Shown piece by piece: positions 1-13,129 of a DNA stretch of 64,000 nt. The stretch is from positions 38,024,968 through 38,088,967 of the forward strand of contig NC_044991.1 of NCBI RefSeq assembly GCF_008728515.1, read 5' to 3'. The translations under genes and the position numbers were made by a program. Source of the DNA: Papio anubis. Lineage: Eukaryota; Chordata; Mammalia; Primates; Cercopithecidae. The notes below the pieces were generated by a model. It was not told the DNA's origin. It saw nothing but the letters and a program-made list of their open reading frames with translations, and searched no databases. Each line of letters starts with the position of its first letter. Positions within the stretch are counted from its first letter, which is position 1.

Positions 1-290
1 CGCGGTGGCTCAAGCCTGTAATCCCAGCACTTTGGGAGGCCGAGACGGGCGGATCACGAGGTCAGGAGATCGAGACCATCCTGGCTAACACGGTGAAACC
101 CCGTCTCTATTAAGAAATACAAAAAACTAGCCGGGCGAGGTGGCGGGCGCCTGTAGTCCCAGCTACTCGGGAGGCTGAGGCCGGAGAATGGCGTGAACCC
201 GGGAGGCGGAGCTTGCAGTGAGCTGAGATCCGGCCACTGCACTCCAGCCTGGGCGACAGAGCAAGACTCCGTCTCAAAAAAAAAAAAAAT
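1..290 (+). mobile_element. AluY, Old World monkey subfamily type
   Basis: Near-full-length Alu missing only its first few bases at the window edge. It has both monomers, A-rich linker and poly(A). It carries ggcgaggtggcgggcgcc, gaggccggagaatgg and gatccggccactgcac, variants typical of young cercopithecine AluY. It is very little diverged. Confidence 0.95.
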
Positions 291-299
291 TATGACTTT

Positions 300-3200
300 T
301 TAAAAATAATCAAGCCTTCAGCAGACAGAAGTGAAGACATTTAGCCTGGGTTGCCTCAGCAACAAAGTCTGCAGTTCCTAAGAGCCACATGTTGGGGAAG
401 TGGGGTGACCCAAACTTGGTGACATGGGTTGATTGATCAGACCCTTAGCCTTACAAACAAGAGCTCATGCAGATCCACAGAGCCCTGCACATCCTGTCTT
501 CCTGGCCTTCCTCAGGTGGCACCACCTGCACCCCACGGACCTGCTGTATTGGTGTCATGTGGAGGTCTGATGAATCCTTTAAAACCTAACTGTGATGTCG
601 TAAATGTAACTGTGCTACCTTTATATCTACTGAAGGGGAATGTCTGCATCCGAGGGAGATTCAACAGGAAACAACCATCGTTTTAGTTGTACTCAGTCTG
701 TCAGTATGACATACACATGAAATGAATGTTTCCCTATGTTTTCAGGTCTACAATGTTTAGTACATGTAAATAAGGAAAAAAATTGATAAATACGGTAAAT
801 TAAGTTATAGCGTGTCATTTGATTCTTATTTTGCTGTCTCTTGTTATTTAATTTTCCTAATGCTCCACATCTAGGTTCCTTCCTAGGTGGTAGGAACACC
901 TTGCAGACATGTGTGTGCGCCAGGACACACCACGGCACAGGCAGCCACGGCGAGAAAGCACACATCTCCGCAGATGGCAGCCACCCGACTCTCCAGTTAA
1001 CCTCTTTTACTCTTTAATTCTGATTTACTGTGATGATTTCATAAAGTGGAAACACAGCACTTCAGTGCTATATGTTTCTGTCATTCTCATTATAGTTTAT
1101 AAGAAAATAAAGTTTACCCTGGCATCTAATAAAGAGGTGGTTTTCATTTTTATTGGACAGAATTGTTTGAAAGCATATTTTAACTAAAACCTAAACATGT
1201 ATCCAAAATGGTAGCTGGTACCTGTGCGGGGAAGCTTACCAACGTGTTTATGTATAGTTGACCTCATTTCCTAACATGGAATGCTGAGATCCAGTCACAG
1301 GAGGCTCTGAATCCAAGCATCATGGTTCCAATCTACTTAAATCGCTTTCTCTCTCCATGAGTAAAGGGCTGGGTCAGTATCGCCTGCTACCGTAACATCC
1401 ATCCGAGCCCGCAATGAAATGTGCCCCTTGCTCCATCTCTCCAGGGCAGCCCCCTTCTAGCGGTCAGGAGCCCCTGTCCCTGATGAACAGGAGGCAGCCT
1501 TAGAGGTGAGTAAGTGATAGGATGTGATACGGTCTCCTGTTGGTGTGGCTGAAGCCGGCTGATGCCCATCTAAGGACTCCAGCCATCTCATGACAGCCTG
1601 GCCGGGTGGCCTCTGCCAGCATCGCAGGCTACTCATGCGCTAGGCAGCAGTGACCTTTCGGGTCATTGTATTAGAAGTCTGCAAAAATCATCCATTTGTC
1701 CAGTTAGCAAATATTTTTTGAGTACCTAATACTTACAAAACATGGCTGTGACCTCCCAAATGGTCTGGATGCCTTCTTGGGAGTCAAGCAGACCCTAAAT
1801 TCAATGTCTAGCTTTTCACTGATAACAAGAGCTTGCTTAATGGTACGTCCTGCTTCTAATACTTGGTACCTCATCGAATGAAGCTTGATGTGGAGTTTTA
1901 GAGCTTTGTGGCCTGGATGCAGTGGGTCCCACCCTGTGCATCCGCAGCGTTGAAGAATCCTCATAAGTCAAATGCAGGTTCCTGACTGCTGCCGACTCTG
2001 ACCTACCAGGTCTGGGCTAGAACCTCAGCATCTCCACTTTTTAAAGCTACCCAGAGGACCTGCAGGTAGATCTGGGTTGAGGGGCTGGGCCAGCCCCCTC
2101 GGGAATGGTCTGGGCAGCTCATCCCCCACCTGCACTGAGGGAACATCGGAGAGCACTCCCTGCAGGACAGCTCTTCGCTCTATAGCTGCTCCTAGGAGCT
2201 GCGTTTCTGCCGCTCACTAATGACTCCGTGTCATAGGTGATAGGTCAGCTATGGAAATGGTTATTTGGAATTCAAAGGATGTTTTTCTCAAAGTCTTAAA
2301 CAGTTTAGTTTTTTATATCCTTGTTTTTGTTTTCACCAAATCGTTTTCTCTGCTACACTTTTTATTTGTGGCAGAATGATGACAGGGTGGGGAGACATTC
2401 CAGTCCATCATGCCTCCTATAAGTGATCAGGTCACCTTAAGAAAGTACTCATCAAATCTTGGGCCATATTAAGCAAAACCTTCAGCAGAATTCCAAAGAA
2501 CAATACAACTTCCAGTGCTTCCAAAAGGACCATTGCTACAAGGCCCTGATAGGTCTTTTGGGGCTTCTGCTAGGTACCAGAATTGAAAGCAAGAATATTT
2601 TTTAAGGTACACCTAACCATAGTCTAATTCTCTAAGTGTTCCAGGAAAAAACACCAGTTATTTATGCCTCCTGCAGTGAAGCGTGTCTTCCAGCGAGAGG
2701 CTCACACACTGATATTTGTTCACTTCAGTACCTGTTCAAGCTAGCATTATGGTGCTGTGTATGTGCAGAAACTAAATTGAGGCCACTTTGGTTTATTAAA
2801 CCGTTTATGTGAAGGGGCACTATTATCATTTGCTCTTTTGTCTATACCTGGAAATGGTTTTAGTTGCATTTCGTTTTTCAAACCAAAAAGTGAAGGCCAC
2901 GGAAATGGAGCACAAAGTAAACTCTGTCCCTGCATATTTGGTTTACTCAAGGCACGGATCTACAGCTGGAAAGGTCACCCTCACCCCCTCAATCTGACCA
3001 CCTACTTCTATGGGTATGAAAACCAAGTCCTGAAGACATTGGCTCACTGAGATTCACAAGGTCAGAAAGTGAGGCTCCAGGCAGGAGATCAGTTTCCTAG
3101 TTCCCACTTCTTGATGACACCCCCATTTAGCAGCAGTCACCGTTCTTCACCAGTGCATGGACTGTTTATTGAAAGCAACGTTTTGGTCACTGTAAAAAGG

Positions 3201-5160
3201 TCCCCTAATGCCAAGGCTTAGGCTACCCTGACCCTGCTGTCGTAGGGACCAGGCCCAACACAGACCAAAGGCTTCGAGTGTGGGAGAACTTGTTTTAACA
3301 AGAGACTTACCTACTCTCCCTGCATGCAGACACAGAAGCGGTGGAGTTCACGTCTCTCCATGGCTCTAGAAGCCATGGACTGGAACCTGCGGAAAGAAAA
3401 GTTGCTCATCTTCAACTCTGAAAAACAGACTTTGAGGTCAGAGTAGGTAGCCAAAGCAGGGTTTTCATGCTTGGTGTGATGCCCAGGCAGGTGGGCCACG
3501 CTCCGGAAGGCCACGGTCTGCTCTCTGCACTCAGACATCTACGTGTTTACCAAGCATTTGCTACAATTTGGCCAAAATTGTCTCGTTTCTCTCCTGAAAA
3601 TGTTTTCTGTTTTGGGAGTTTGAGACAAAAGATAATGACATATCAATCAATGTCCTTCCACGCCACAAGAACCACCCTTGAGTGGAGTAGAATGAGACTC
3701 GCTTCCGAAACCGAGGTCTGTTCTTAGCCTGCTGCAGATTCAACCCCATTTTCACCCTCAGAGAACGTGACAAGACCAGCCAGCAGCCCAGCCAGCAGGA
3801 CATTTCAAACAGTAGTGATACCCCCTCTGCCCTCAAGGTGCTCTCAGATCTGCCCCCAACACACACAAACAGCAGTGACAAAAACGGGAGGAACTCTCCA
3901 AAATGACACTTTCTGAATAATAAGGAAAAAACAGCTGGAATTGGCGATTGCTTCATTTTTGTCATTGGTAGAATTTTAAGTTAAAAGTATTTTAATACCT
4001 AAGTGTCCTAACTTGGATAAGATGGGGGCAGCGAGACATTTATAATAAGCTGTCACATCAGGCAGTATTTGTCTGGAAGATCCTGTGTTTCACCGAAGAA
4101 GAGTGAGAAAGTAGGTCCCAGCCAGTATCCTCCCTCCGTACCATGTCAGACATGGACCACGCTGATCAGATTGTTGCTATTTATATCAAGATATTCCTGC
4201 CTCAGATATCAGAGAGCATTATGTATGTGGTCAAAATTCTATTCAAACATTATTTTGGGAAAGAAAGAATAAATGCATAAATTATCTCTGGGACAAGAGG
4301 GCACTTTTTATGTGTCCAGGTGTCATTGCTAATCTTCCATTTATGTTCCCCCCGCCCCCGTGAAAATGCTTGTTGAGTTTGACATGGAATATTTTCCACG
4401 AAGAGGTCAGAGCCGTCGGCTTCCTCCTTAGCGTGGGGTCCTTAGGGCCTGGAAATTGGAGTGTGCTGCTCACTGAGGGCGTGAAGTGGGAAGGGGCTTG
4501 CTATTATAGATCCTGAAAGGATCTTTTTGACTTCAGAAAATAGCCTGGCAAAGAAAAGCTCTTTTCCGTGAATACTCAGGGACTGCATTATGCCCCTCAG
4601 ATGATAGAGGAGAGTACTTTTGATCAATATTCCCTAAGAAATGGCCGCTGGGCTAAGTGCAGAGGGCCTCAATAGCAGTCTCCCTCCCGCCCGACCTGCA
4701 GAGCATCTGCGGCAAATCTCTCGGAGCAGTGGGAACCAGCAAGGGCGGTACATTAATGGCATCATCTTCTCCTTTTAAAAAAATGTCAACCCATTTTGTC
4801 CTCCATGTTGATGGCTGATTATGGGCCCACTGGAAACAGTTATTTCTATAGCTTTCTTCGGGGAAATCTTGGATCTTCGTTTCGGGCACCAGGAAAAGTG
4901 ACCCCTGGAACAGTTTCAACCTAAAGGCGAGAGCAAAATGCTAGTGGAAAACTCACATCAGGAGCTTCTCTTAATCACGGAAGGTTGTTTTTGTTTTTTT
5001 TTTTCTTTTTTGCTAATGATCAAGATTTTAATGAAATAGCCAAAGTACAAATGTGTATATTACATCAGGTGTTCTATATTTTTTTCTCCTAAAAACAATG
5101 ATCTGCCTCTATTCCAATGCCCCCCTCCCTAAGACTGATAAGCAGGTTCTTCAAAAGAAC
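300..5160. other. Intergenic sequence 3' of INSM1, no gene seen
   Basis: No coding exon, RNA gene or clear interspersed repeat is recognised. Open frames are under 135 codons and resemble nothing known. A T-rich run lies at about 4,985-5,012. Confidence 0.4.
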
Positions 5161-5167
5161 ATTCTCA

Positions 5168-5454
5168 GCTGGGAGCTGTGGCTGACGCCTGAATCCCGCA
5201 CTTTGGGAGGCTGAGGCGGATGGATCACTTGAGGTCAGGAGTTCGAGACCAGCCTGGCCAACATGGTGAAACTGTCTCTACTAAAAATACAAAAATTAGC
5301 AGGGCGTGATGGTGCATGCCTGTAGTCCCAACTTCTTGGGACGCTGAGGCAGGAGAATAGCTCAAACCCGGGAGGCAGAGGTTGTGGTGAGCTGAGACTG
5401 TGCCACTGCACTGTAGCCTAGGTGAGACAGTGAAACTCTGATCCAAAAAAAAAA
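5168..5454 (+). mobile_element. Alu (S-type)
   Basis: Complete dimeric Alu with about a dozen differences and a short deletion near the 5' end, ending in a 10-base A tail. Confidence 0.9.
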
Positions 5455-5789
5455 GGAACATTCTCTCCAGATTAATGCAAAGACATAGAAATAGCATCAT
5501 ATAATACACATCATTCTACAACATCCTTGTTAAACTTTGCAGTGTCATAGGCACCCCTCTATCTAGTTTATCATTTTTCACAGCTGCATATTATTCCTTA
5601 ATACAGATGTACCTTAATTTACTCAGCCCATCTGTGGACATTAAGGTGGCTTCCAGTGTTTGTCATAACAAAGACACCTGTAATAAACACCAGCACACCT
5701 ATATCCTGACACACTGCTGCTTTTATTTCTGTATGATAAATTTCAAAAAAAAAAATGAAATTACAGAGTCAGAGAGTATATGTCATTGT

Positions 5790-6176
5790 TATGGATTGAA
5801 TGTTTGTGTCTTCCCAAAACCCATCTGTTGAAGCCCTAACCCCAGTGTTTACTAGGTGGGATCTTTGGGAGGTGACTGGGTTGCGATGAGGTCCTGGGGA
5901 TGGGGTCTCCATGATGGGATGAGTGCTCTTAGAAGAAGAGAGGCCAGAGCTTCTCTCTCTCTGCCATGTGAGGACACGGGGAGAAGGTTGCTGTCTGCAA
6001 GCCAGCAAACAGGTCTTCACTGGAGACCCAAATCAGCCCACACCTTGATCTTAGACTTACCAGCCTCCAGAACTGTGAGAGAGAAATTCCTGTTGTTCAC
6101 GCCATTCCTATTGTTTTAAGTTTAAGCCACTCAGTCTGTGGTATTTTGTTGCAGCAGCACAAGCTAACTGAGATAG
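5790..6176 (+). mobile_element. MaLR LTR (MLT1/MST type), solitary
   Basis: Reads TTATGGATTGAATGTTTGTGT at its start, with tgccatgtgaggacac and cagcctccagaactgtgag inside, and ends near ctaactgagat. These are hallmark MaLR LTR segments of the ERVL-related family. No internal retroviral sequence is attached. Confidence 0.75.
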
Positions 6177-6667
6177 TCATTATAGCCCCAAGAGATTGAT
6201 TATTTGACCACTTTTGAATTCTATAAAGTCAGTTTTGGAGTTATATTTAAAAATTAAGCTAGGACCCATGTCTTCCCATGTTTATATAAGATAACTCAGT
6301 AAATTACCCAACAGCTTAAGAAAAGAAAAGAAAAATTTTAAGGGGCACCCAGGCAAAAGGCATAATTTCAGCAATGACAAAATGAGGCATTTGTTGACCA
6401 AAGTGAGGACTCCCAATCAGTGTGTCCACACCGTATGTCTTTTCCTGATAATGTTCCAAAGGATTTCTCAATTTTGGAGAAATTTTTGAAAATACTAACA
6501 TAAAATTCATCAAATACACCATAAATTCACCTTTTGGTCATAGATTGGAGAGGAACGTGGTCCTGGGAACCAATGTTGGCTTCCGATTCCACCTGCACAC
6601 ACTCTCGAGCGGCCATTCCCTATCTGGCTCATTTCCTCGCCTGGGACTTGGGGTGATAATACTGATT

Positions 6668-7135
6668 GTGGTAGCCAGCCTCAAGGATGGCCCCCAGCAA
6701 TCATCACCTCCTGGAATTCATACCTTTGCATGGTCCTTTACGTGCTAATTCAGAGATGACCTGTGGGACCAACAGAACCCAGCACAAGTGATACATCTTT
6801 CAAGATTAGTCACAAAGATGTTACAGTTTCCACTTTGGTCTCTTGGGTGGCTTGCTTTGGAGAGAGCCACCGTGCTGTCAGGACACTCAGGCAGTGCTGT
6901 GGAGACCAGCATCCATGTGAGGGAGCCATCTTGGAAATAGATCTTCCAGCCCCAATCAACCCTTCGCTTGACTGCAGCCCCAGTGGAAAATCACTGTAAT
7001 TTCATGAAGGACCCCAAGCCAGAACCACCAAGCCAGGCTGCTACTGAGTTCCTGACAACACGCAAATAATTAGATATAATAAATCTCTGTTGTTGTAAGC
7101 ACTCAGTTTTGGGGAGATTTGTTGTTACACAGTCA
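6668..7135 (+). mobile_element. MaLR LTR (MLT1 type), old
   Basis: Shows the MLT1-type order: gtggtagccagcctcaaggatggcc at the start, gctttggagagagccacc in the middle, and ttgttgtaagcactcagttt near the end. It is more diverged than the LTR at 5,790. Confidence 0.6.
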
Positions 7136-7424
7136 TAGTGCTTGGGACATTGACCTAATGGTTGTTTTTGAGATGAGCTGCAGACAATGTACAGAAGGCA
7201 TTTACATACAACAGTGCATTCTACTAGTGAACCCAGACCACATCATTTTGTGGAGGGCTACATCAAGAAGCCAGACACCTGGGTTCTGCTCTCTATGTCT
7301 TAGATGAAGAGCCTTCTGATTGAGGGCAAGGCATTCAACATTCAGACATTTTCTTAATATACAAATCAATGAATCATAATCTATACAGGATCGAGGTGAA
7401 GACCAAATGGAAAAATTCACATGC

Positions 7425-7711
7425 AGGCCGGGTGTAGTGGCTCATGCATGTAATCCTAACACTTTAGGAGGCCAAAGTGGGAGAATCATCTGAGCCCAGG
7501 AGTTCGAGACCAGCCTGGGCAACAAAGTGAGACCCCCATCTCTACAAAAAATGAAACATTAGCTGGGCATGGTGGTACGTACCTGTGGTTCCAGCTATAG
7601 GGGAGGCTGAGGTGGGAGGCTTGCTTGAGGCCCAGAGGTCAAGGCTATAGTGAGCCATGTTCATGCCACTGTACTCCAGTCTGGATGACAGAGTGTAGCA
7701 AAAAAAAAATT
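7425..7711 (+). mobile_element. AluJ
   Basis: Dimeric Alu with AluJ-type features (aggcttgcttgaggcccagagg, gtgagcc) and many CpG losses, ending in an A9 tract. Confidence 0.85.
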
Positions 7712-7802
7712 CACCCTCAAGCAGTCTAAAAGTCAGAGAGCACTGAAAAATATCAGATGTACTCCTGATATCAGTTATCTATTGCTAATGAATCAGTAAT
7801 AA

Positions 7803-8235
7803 ATATCGGTTGTCTATTGCTACATAACAAATCACCCCAAAACTCAGTGACTAAAAACAACCACAATCATTTTATTACAGTCTCACAGAGTTCTGGGGGT
7901 GAGCAGGCCCAGCTGGGCTATTCCCACCAGGGCTCTCTCATGCAAAAGTTAGGGTAGAGAGGGCTGGCATCATCTTAGGGGCTCCCCTGCTCCCCCAAAT
8001 GTCTGGGGCTTGGTCGCTGACTGAGATCTTAGCCCCAGTAGAGCACCTAAATGTGTCCTCTGTGTATAGCTTGAGCTTGGCCTTTTCTAGCTTAGTCTCA
8101 GAAGTCACACAGTGTCACTTCTGCTTTTTATTTGAGGAAGCATCACAAAGGCCCTCTTAGTTTTGTAGGTACAGACTTCACTTCACAATGGGAGGCATGT
8201 CAAAGAGCTTGCAGAAGTGATTTTAAACCTACACT
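7803..8235 (+). mobile_element. MLT1-type LTR (J/K group)
   Basis: Starts ggttgtctattgctacataac, includes ccaaaactcagtgactaaaa and cttagtctcagaagtcacac. These match the MLT1J/K-like LTR pattern I know. Strongly diverged. Confidence 0.6.
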
Positions 8236-8275
8236 AGGTGGCATTGAGATTATATACAATTTCAAATCAGTGTTC

Positions 8276-8578
8276 AGCTGGGTGCGGTGGTTCACACCTG
8301 TAATCCCAGCACTATGGGAGGCCAAGGTGGGTGGATTGCCTAAGGTCAGGCGTTCGAGACCAGCCTGGCCAACATAGTGAAACCCCATCTCTACTAAAAA
8401 TACAAAAAAATTAGCTGGGCGTGGTGGTGGGTGCGTGTAATCCCAGCTACTCGGGAGACTAAGGCAGGAGAATCACTAGAACTCGGGAGGCGGGGGGTTG
8501 CAGTGAGCCAAATCTATGCCATTACACTCCAGCCTGGGCAATAAGAGTGAAACTCCACCTCCAAAAAAATAAATTAAT
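8276..8578 (+). mobile_element. AluS
   Basis: Full-length dimeric Alu ending in an A-rich AAATAAATTAATAATAAA tail. Confidence 0.9.
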
Positions 8579-8599
8579 AATAAAATAAAATCAGAATTC

Positions 8600-9800
8600 A
8601 CTCCTGTCCTTGCAAGGATAATGAGTGAGTTCTCACCAGCACTTGACCTCAATAACTCATTTAATCTCAATGGTAGCCTTGGGAGACACTTAGTTGCAGA
8701 CAGCCAAATCCACTTTAGCCTGCTGAAGGAGATAAATACTTTATTAAAGTCTCTTGGCTACCTTGCTTTATGTCCAGGAGGGCCACACAATCAGGCTTTG
8801 GGACTGAAAGATCCAGAAACAACACTCAAATTGCCCTGCTAGGCAAGTCCAGTGGCAGCTCACCTTACAACTCTGGGCCTTCACCACAGCCACCCCTGAG
8901 AGACAAATGCCTCTACTCTCCCCTCCCCAGCACTGACTGCACCCAGTCCCATCTCTTTCGTGTCTCTCTTCTGGGTTTACATCTCATGGACACATTTGAT
9001 GAGTGGTTAGGCACCTCTAATCCGAGTCAGGGTGACCTGACTCCTTTCTGTTGGACATTGGTCTTAATGAGCAGTGCATTTTCCATTCCCTTACAGCAGA
9101 GCCTAGCTGCAAGGGAGGCTGGAAAAGCAAGTTTCTGGATTCTACCTTGAGGAGGCAGAACTCATCGGACTGAGAATTAGCTGAGCATAGGAAGGGTGTT
9201 CAAAAGACATGGGGCAAGCAGAAAACATAATAAATGTCTGCTACAGGTGGGCACTACTCTTCCCTAATTTTATCAATGAGAAAACAGGGAGAGAGGGTTA
9301 ATCACTTGCCCATGGCCACCCAAAGCTGGTGGAGCTGAAATGATGAAAGCAGGCATTTGTGCTCCAAACCCCCCCTAACAGCCCCAGCATGCTGGAGGAG
9401 GGGCTGGGTCCTTTTGCATGTGAGCACATGAAATCTCACCACAGCAGAAGAGAGAGTGACCTGCTAGGATTATCAAAATCTGTCACTGCCAGAAGCTACA
9501 ACACTGGCACTCTGAGATATAAAATTAAATTTTTAATTTAATCATTTTCTTAAATGTTACTAGACTTTGCGTCTCAGAGTTGGGGTTTGGGTCCAGCCCA
9601 TTTGAGTCCCTCTGCTGCCAAGATGTTAAAAGTGGGCAAGGGAGAGCCTGAAGCCCTGTGCTCAGAGACTTTTCCTTCTGCCACTCATACTGGTTGCCAT
9701 GGTTCTGGAATGGCCTATTCAGTTGCTTGCAGGTGTAGAAGAGAAAGTGATTTCTACAACCAAGTGCTTTTAGAACCAAAGTGGAAGGTAGAGACCTCAA
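8600..9800. other. Intergenic sequence, mostly unique
   Basis: Apart from the MIR fragment nothing is recognised. The 126-codon open frame at 8,770 has no recognisable domain and no splice context. Confidence 0.4.
9240..9350 (+). mobile_element. MIR fragment
   Basis: Resembles the MIR core region: ttatcaatgagaaaacagg, then cttgcccatggccacccaaagc. Short and diverged. Confidence 0.5.
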
Positions 9801-9810
9801 TAGAAAGTGG

Positions 9811-10012
9811 CCTGGACGCGTGGTGGTGGGCGCATGGTGGCGCATGCCTGTAGTCCCAGCTACTCGGGAGGCTGAGGCAGGAGAATCACTTGAACCTGGG
9901 AGGCGGAAGTGGCAGTGAGCCAAGATCAAGCCACTGCACTCCAGCCTGGGTGACAGTGTCTCAAAAAAAAAAAAAAAAAAAAGAAAGAAAAAAGAAAAAG
10001 AAAAAAAAAGAA
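9811..10012 (+). mobile_element. 5'-truncated Alu with target-site duplication
   Basis: Contains the end of the left monomer and the right monomer, then a long A/AAAG tail. It is bounded by direct repeats AGAAAGTGGCC (9,799-9,809 and just after the tail), so it is a true insertion of a truncated copy. Confidence 0.85.
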
Positions 10013-10744
10013 AGTGGCCCGGGCAAGCTAACTTTCAGCAATATCCTCCCTGTGGTGCTGCTTACAACGCCACCATTCACAGTGAATTCGTGCCTCTCTT
10101 ACAGTTTGCATCTGCAGCACGTTAAAGCAAAGCAAAAAGTGGTGTCGAGTCTAGAATCTGCTACGACGCAGATGCCAGTGTGAGCCGTAGTTAACATCAT
10201 GCGGTACTAAATTTACCCAGTTGTCTCGCCAGTACCGTTATTTGTGTTTGCAAGTTGGGTCATGTAGAAATAACAAGTTTCTCCAATGCGTAAGATAAGA
10301 AATAACTGGAAACGATGTTACATTTGGCTCCTCACTCTCTCCCAGATGGGATTTTCAGTCCATTATTTTGGAGTCAAATTGCCAAAACACAAATCAGCTG
10401 TTTCATGATCTGGGCTGAGAACCATACATGTTCCTGGGCCACCGTATCACACTCCCTGCTGTAGCAGCCTGTTGACAAGAAGGTGGAACCAAGGCCCCGG
10501 CATGTCACCGTCCATTTGAATTCTCCCACACTGGAGCAATTGTTGCCTTGGAGGTTTCTCTTTATGAACTTCGTTGATCTCAACTAAATTTCCGCACTTG
10601 CAGGCCACGTCATTTCACAGGGCCTTCCATTTCTTCAGATGTTACACAGGGTAATGACCACTCCAACCTCTTAGAGGCATTGTGAGAACTCACTGAGTAA
10701 TTCGTATGAAGTCCTTGGACCAGGCAAAGTTGGTTAGTTAAAGT

Positions 10745-10815
10745 TGCTGAGTTAAAGTTATCTTTTGTCTGTAACTCAATTTTTAATGAATTGCTACCAA
10801 ACATCCTTAAAATGT
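10745..10815 (+). repeat. 71-bp local direct repeat, copy 1
   Basis: Aligns without gaps to 11,391-11,461, with 60 of 71 bases identical. See the partner copy. Confidence 0.7.
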
Positions 10816-11390
10816 TAATATGAATTTAGTCTGTTAGTATTGTTACAAACCCATCGTTAGTTGGGGTTAGTGTCCCTGGGTTGGCACCCAAGCCATCAAC
10901 CCTTCCGAGGCCAAATTTACTGGGGGTAACAACTGGGAGAACTTACTCTATGACCAAGACCTCAAATTTTAAACCAGTACCTATGAAACATCAGCGTGCA
11001 TAGAGATTCCCTGTGGATCCTGTTAAAATACAGATTCTGATTTAGGAGGCCCAAAGCAGGGCTGGCACTTCTGCTCCCAGGGGATGTGGACCTACAGCTC
11101 CTTGAGCCACACTTTGAGTGGCAGGCCTCTAAATGATACATACTACAGAAGTACAACACATGGTCCACCAGCGTCACCGTAACGGAGACGCTTGTGGGAC
11201 TGGGTCAGAAACCTGCTTTAGAAAAAAAGTTTCAAGAGGTTGTGAACCTCTAATCAGAGCAGAATTCTCATTGGTGGACATTGATCTATATCCTCCAAAT
11301 GCTCAAACGCTTGCACAATTAAAAGAGGTCATCAGTTGCCAGGAAGGTGCTTGTTGCTATAAAATTAACACTATTTTGAAACAAATCAAT

Positions 11391-11461
11391 GCTGAGTTAA
11401 AGTTATCTTCTGTCTTTAACTCAATTTTTAAGCTAATGGTTACAAAAATCCTTGAAATGTT
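11391..11461 (+). repeat. 71-bp local direct repeat, copy 2
   Basis: Partner of 10,745-10,815. This copy also holds a perfect inverted repeat, GAGTTAAAG...CTTTAACTC, that copy 1 lacks by one base. Confidence 0.7.
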
Positions 11462-11526
11462 GGGTTAAGCAATATAAAATTATGGATAGGAAAGTTTTTA
11501 CTTTTACTTATAAAAACAGCAATGAG

Positions 11527-11790
11527 CCGGGTGCTCACACTTGTAATCCCAGCACTTTGGGAGGCTGAGGTGGGCAGATCACTTGAGGCCAGGAGTTGGA
11601 GACCAGCCTGGGCAACATAGTAAAAGCCAGATGTGGTGGCACACACGTAATCCCAGCTACTCGGGAGGCTGAGGCACAAGAATCACTTGAACCTGGGAAG
11701 TGGAGATGGCAGTGAACTGAGATTGTGCCACTGCACTTCAGCCTGAGCAACAGAGTGAGACCCTGTCTCAACAAAAAATAAACCCCAAAA
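11527..11790 (+). mobile_element. Alu with internal deletion
   Basis: Head-to-tail monomers are recognisable, but about 30 bp are missing around the middle A-rich region, and the first few bases of the promoter region are deleted. Confidence 0.85.
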
Positions 11791-12056
11791 AAACCATGTC
11801 CTATGGTTCACCCTAAGAGTTGTGATTTCACCTGATAAATGAAACCATCACTGCAGTGAGAAAACAACCTTCAAACCAGGAGATAACCTTCCTGTTCTGT
11901 GTAGATTTCTGTGGCTGACTTAACAGACTGTGATTCGTGTGTATTGTCTGAGAGTTCCTGTAACTGATATGAACAGGAACAATATTAATAAAACTATCTT
12001 GGAGGCAGTTTCTTACTTTCAGAAAAACTAGTAAACTTTCTTATTTAAATTATCAG

Positions 12057-12364
12057 GGCCAGGTGTGGTGGCCCACACCTGTAATCTCAGCACTTTCAGA
12101 GGTCAAGGTAGGAAGATTGCTTGAGCCCAGGAGTTCAAGACCAGCTGCCTGGGCAACATAGTGAGACCCGCATCTCTACAAGAAATAAAAAAATTACCCA
12201 GGCATGGTGGTGTGGACCTGTCATCTCAGCTACTCAGAAGGCTGAGACAAGAGGATCACTTGAGCCCAGGAGGTTAAGGCTACAGTGAGCCATGATCACG
12301 GCACTGCACTCCAGCCTGGTTGACAGAGTGAGACCCTGTCTCAAAACAAAAACAAAAACAAAAA
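12057..12364 (+). mobile_element. AluJ
   Basis: Diverged dimeric Alu with an AAAAC-repeat tail, adjacent to the next Alu in the same direction. Confidence 0.85.
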
Positions 12365-12388
12365 TCAGGTTAAAGAAACACGGTACCT

Positions 12389-12700
12389 TGGCCAGGCGTG
12401 GTGGTTCATGCCTGTAATCCCAGCACTTCAGGGGGTTGAAGCAGGTGGATCACTTGAGGCCAGGAATTCAAGACCAGCCTGGCCAACATAGTGAAACCCC
12501 ATTTCTAATTAAAACACACACACACACACAAAAATTAGCTGGATATAGTGGCACACGCCTGTAGTCCCAGCTACTCAGGAGACTGAGGTGGGAGGGTCTC
12601 TTGAGCCAGGGAGGCGAAGGTTGCAGTGAGCCAAGATCGCGTCACTACGCTCCAACCTGGGCGACCCAGTGAGACTGTCTCAAAAAAAAAAAAAAAATCC
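12389..12700 (+). mobile_element. AluS with target-site duplication
   Basis: Full Alu with an internal (CA)n in the middle A-rich region. It is bounded by the duplication AAACAYGGTACCTT at about 12,375-12,388 and 12,711-12,724. Confidence 0.9.
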
Positions 12701-12904
12701 AAGAAACAAAAAACATGGTACCTTAGGCAGTGACATCTGTAAAAATAGTGATAGTAAATTTTGCAATTTTCAAGACTTATGAATGCTGAGTGAGTTTATG
12801 ACACTCAACACACAACTGAGCAAAGCAGTTTTCATAAGGACCAAATTTCTATCTAATCAAGAGGAGGAATTACTGCACCATTTTATTGTCTATTGCATGA
12901 TATT

Positions 12905-13125
12905 ATTGTCAGCAAATTTTTTCTATAAAGGGCGAATAGTAAATATTTTAGACCTTGAGGGCCATGTGGCCCCTCTCATAACTACTAAACTCTGCTGTTG
13001 TAGCATGAAAACAGCCATAGAGGCTGAGTATGTGAGTGAGCATGGCTATATGCCAATAAAACTTTATTTACAAAAGCAGGCTGGATTGAGCCAGTAGGCC
13101 TTAGTTTACCAACCCCTGGTCTAGC
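12905..13125 (+). mobile_element. hAT-type DNA transposon remnant (MER/Charlie MITE)
   Basis: Contains ttctataaagggcgaatagtaaat, ccaataaaactttatttac and a terminal ...ccaacccctgg, the recognisable ends and body of a common non-autonomous Charlie-type element. The exact subfamily is not assigned. Confidence 0.6.
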
Positions 13126-13129
13126 CTTT

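Noticed and set aside
9525..9929. 134-codon minus-strand frame
   Set aside because: Its N-terminal part is typical reverse-Alu translation (PGSSDSPASASRVAG); the rest has no domain.
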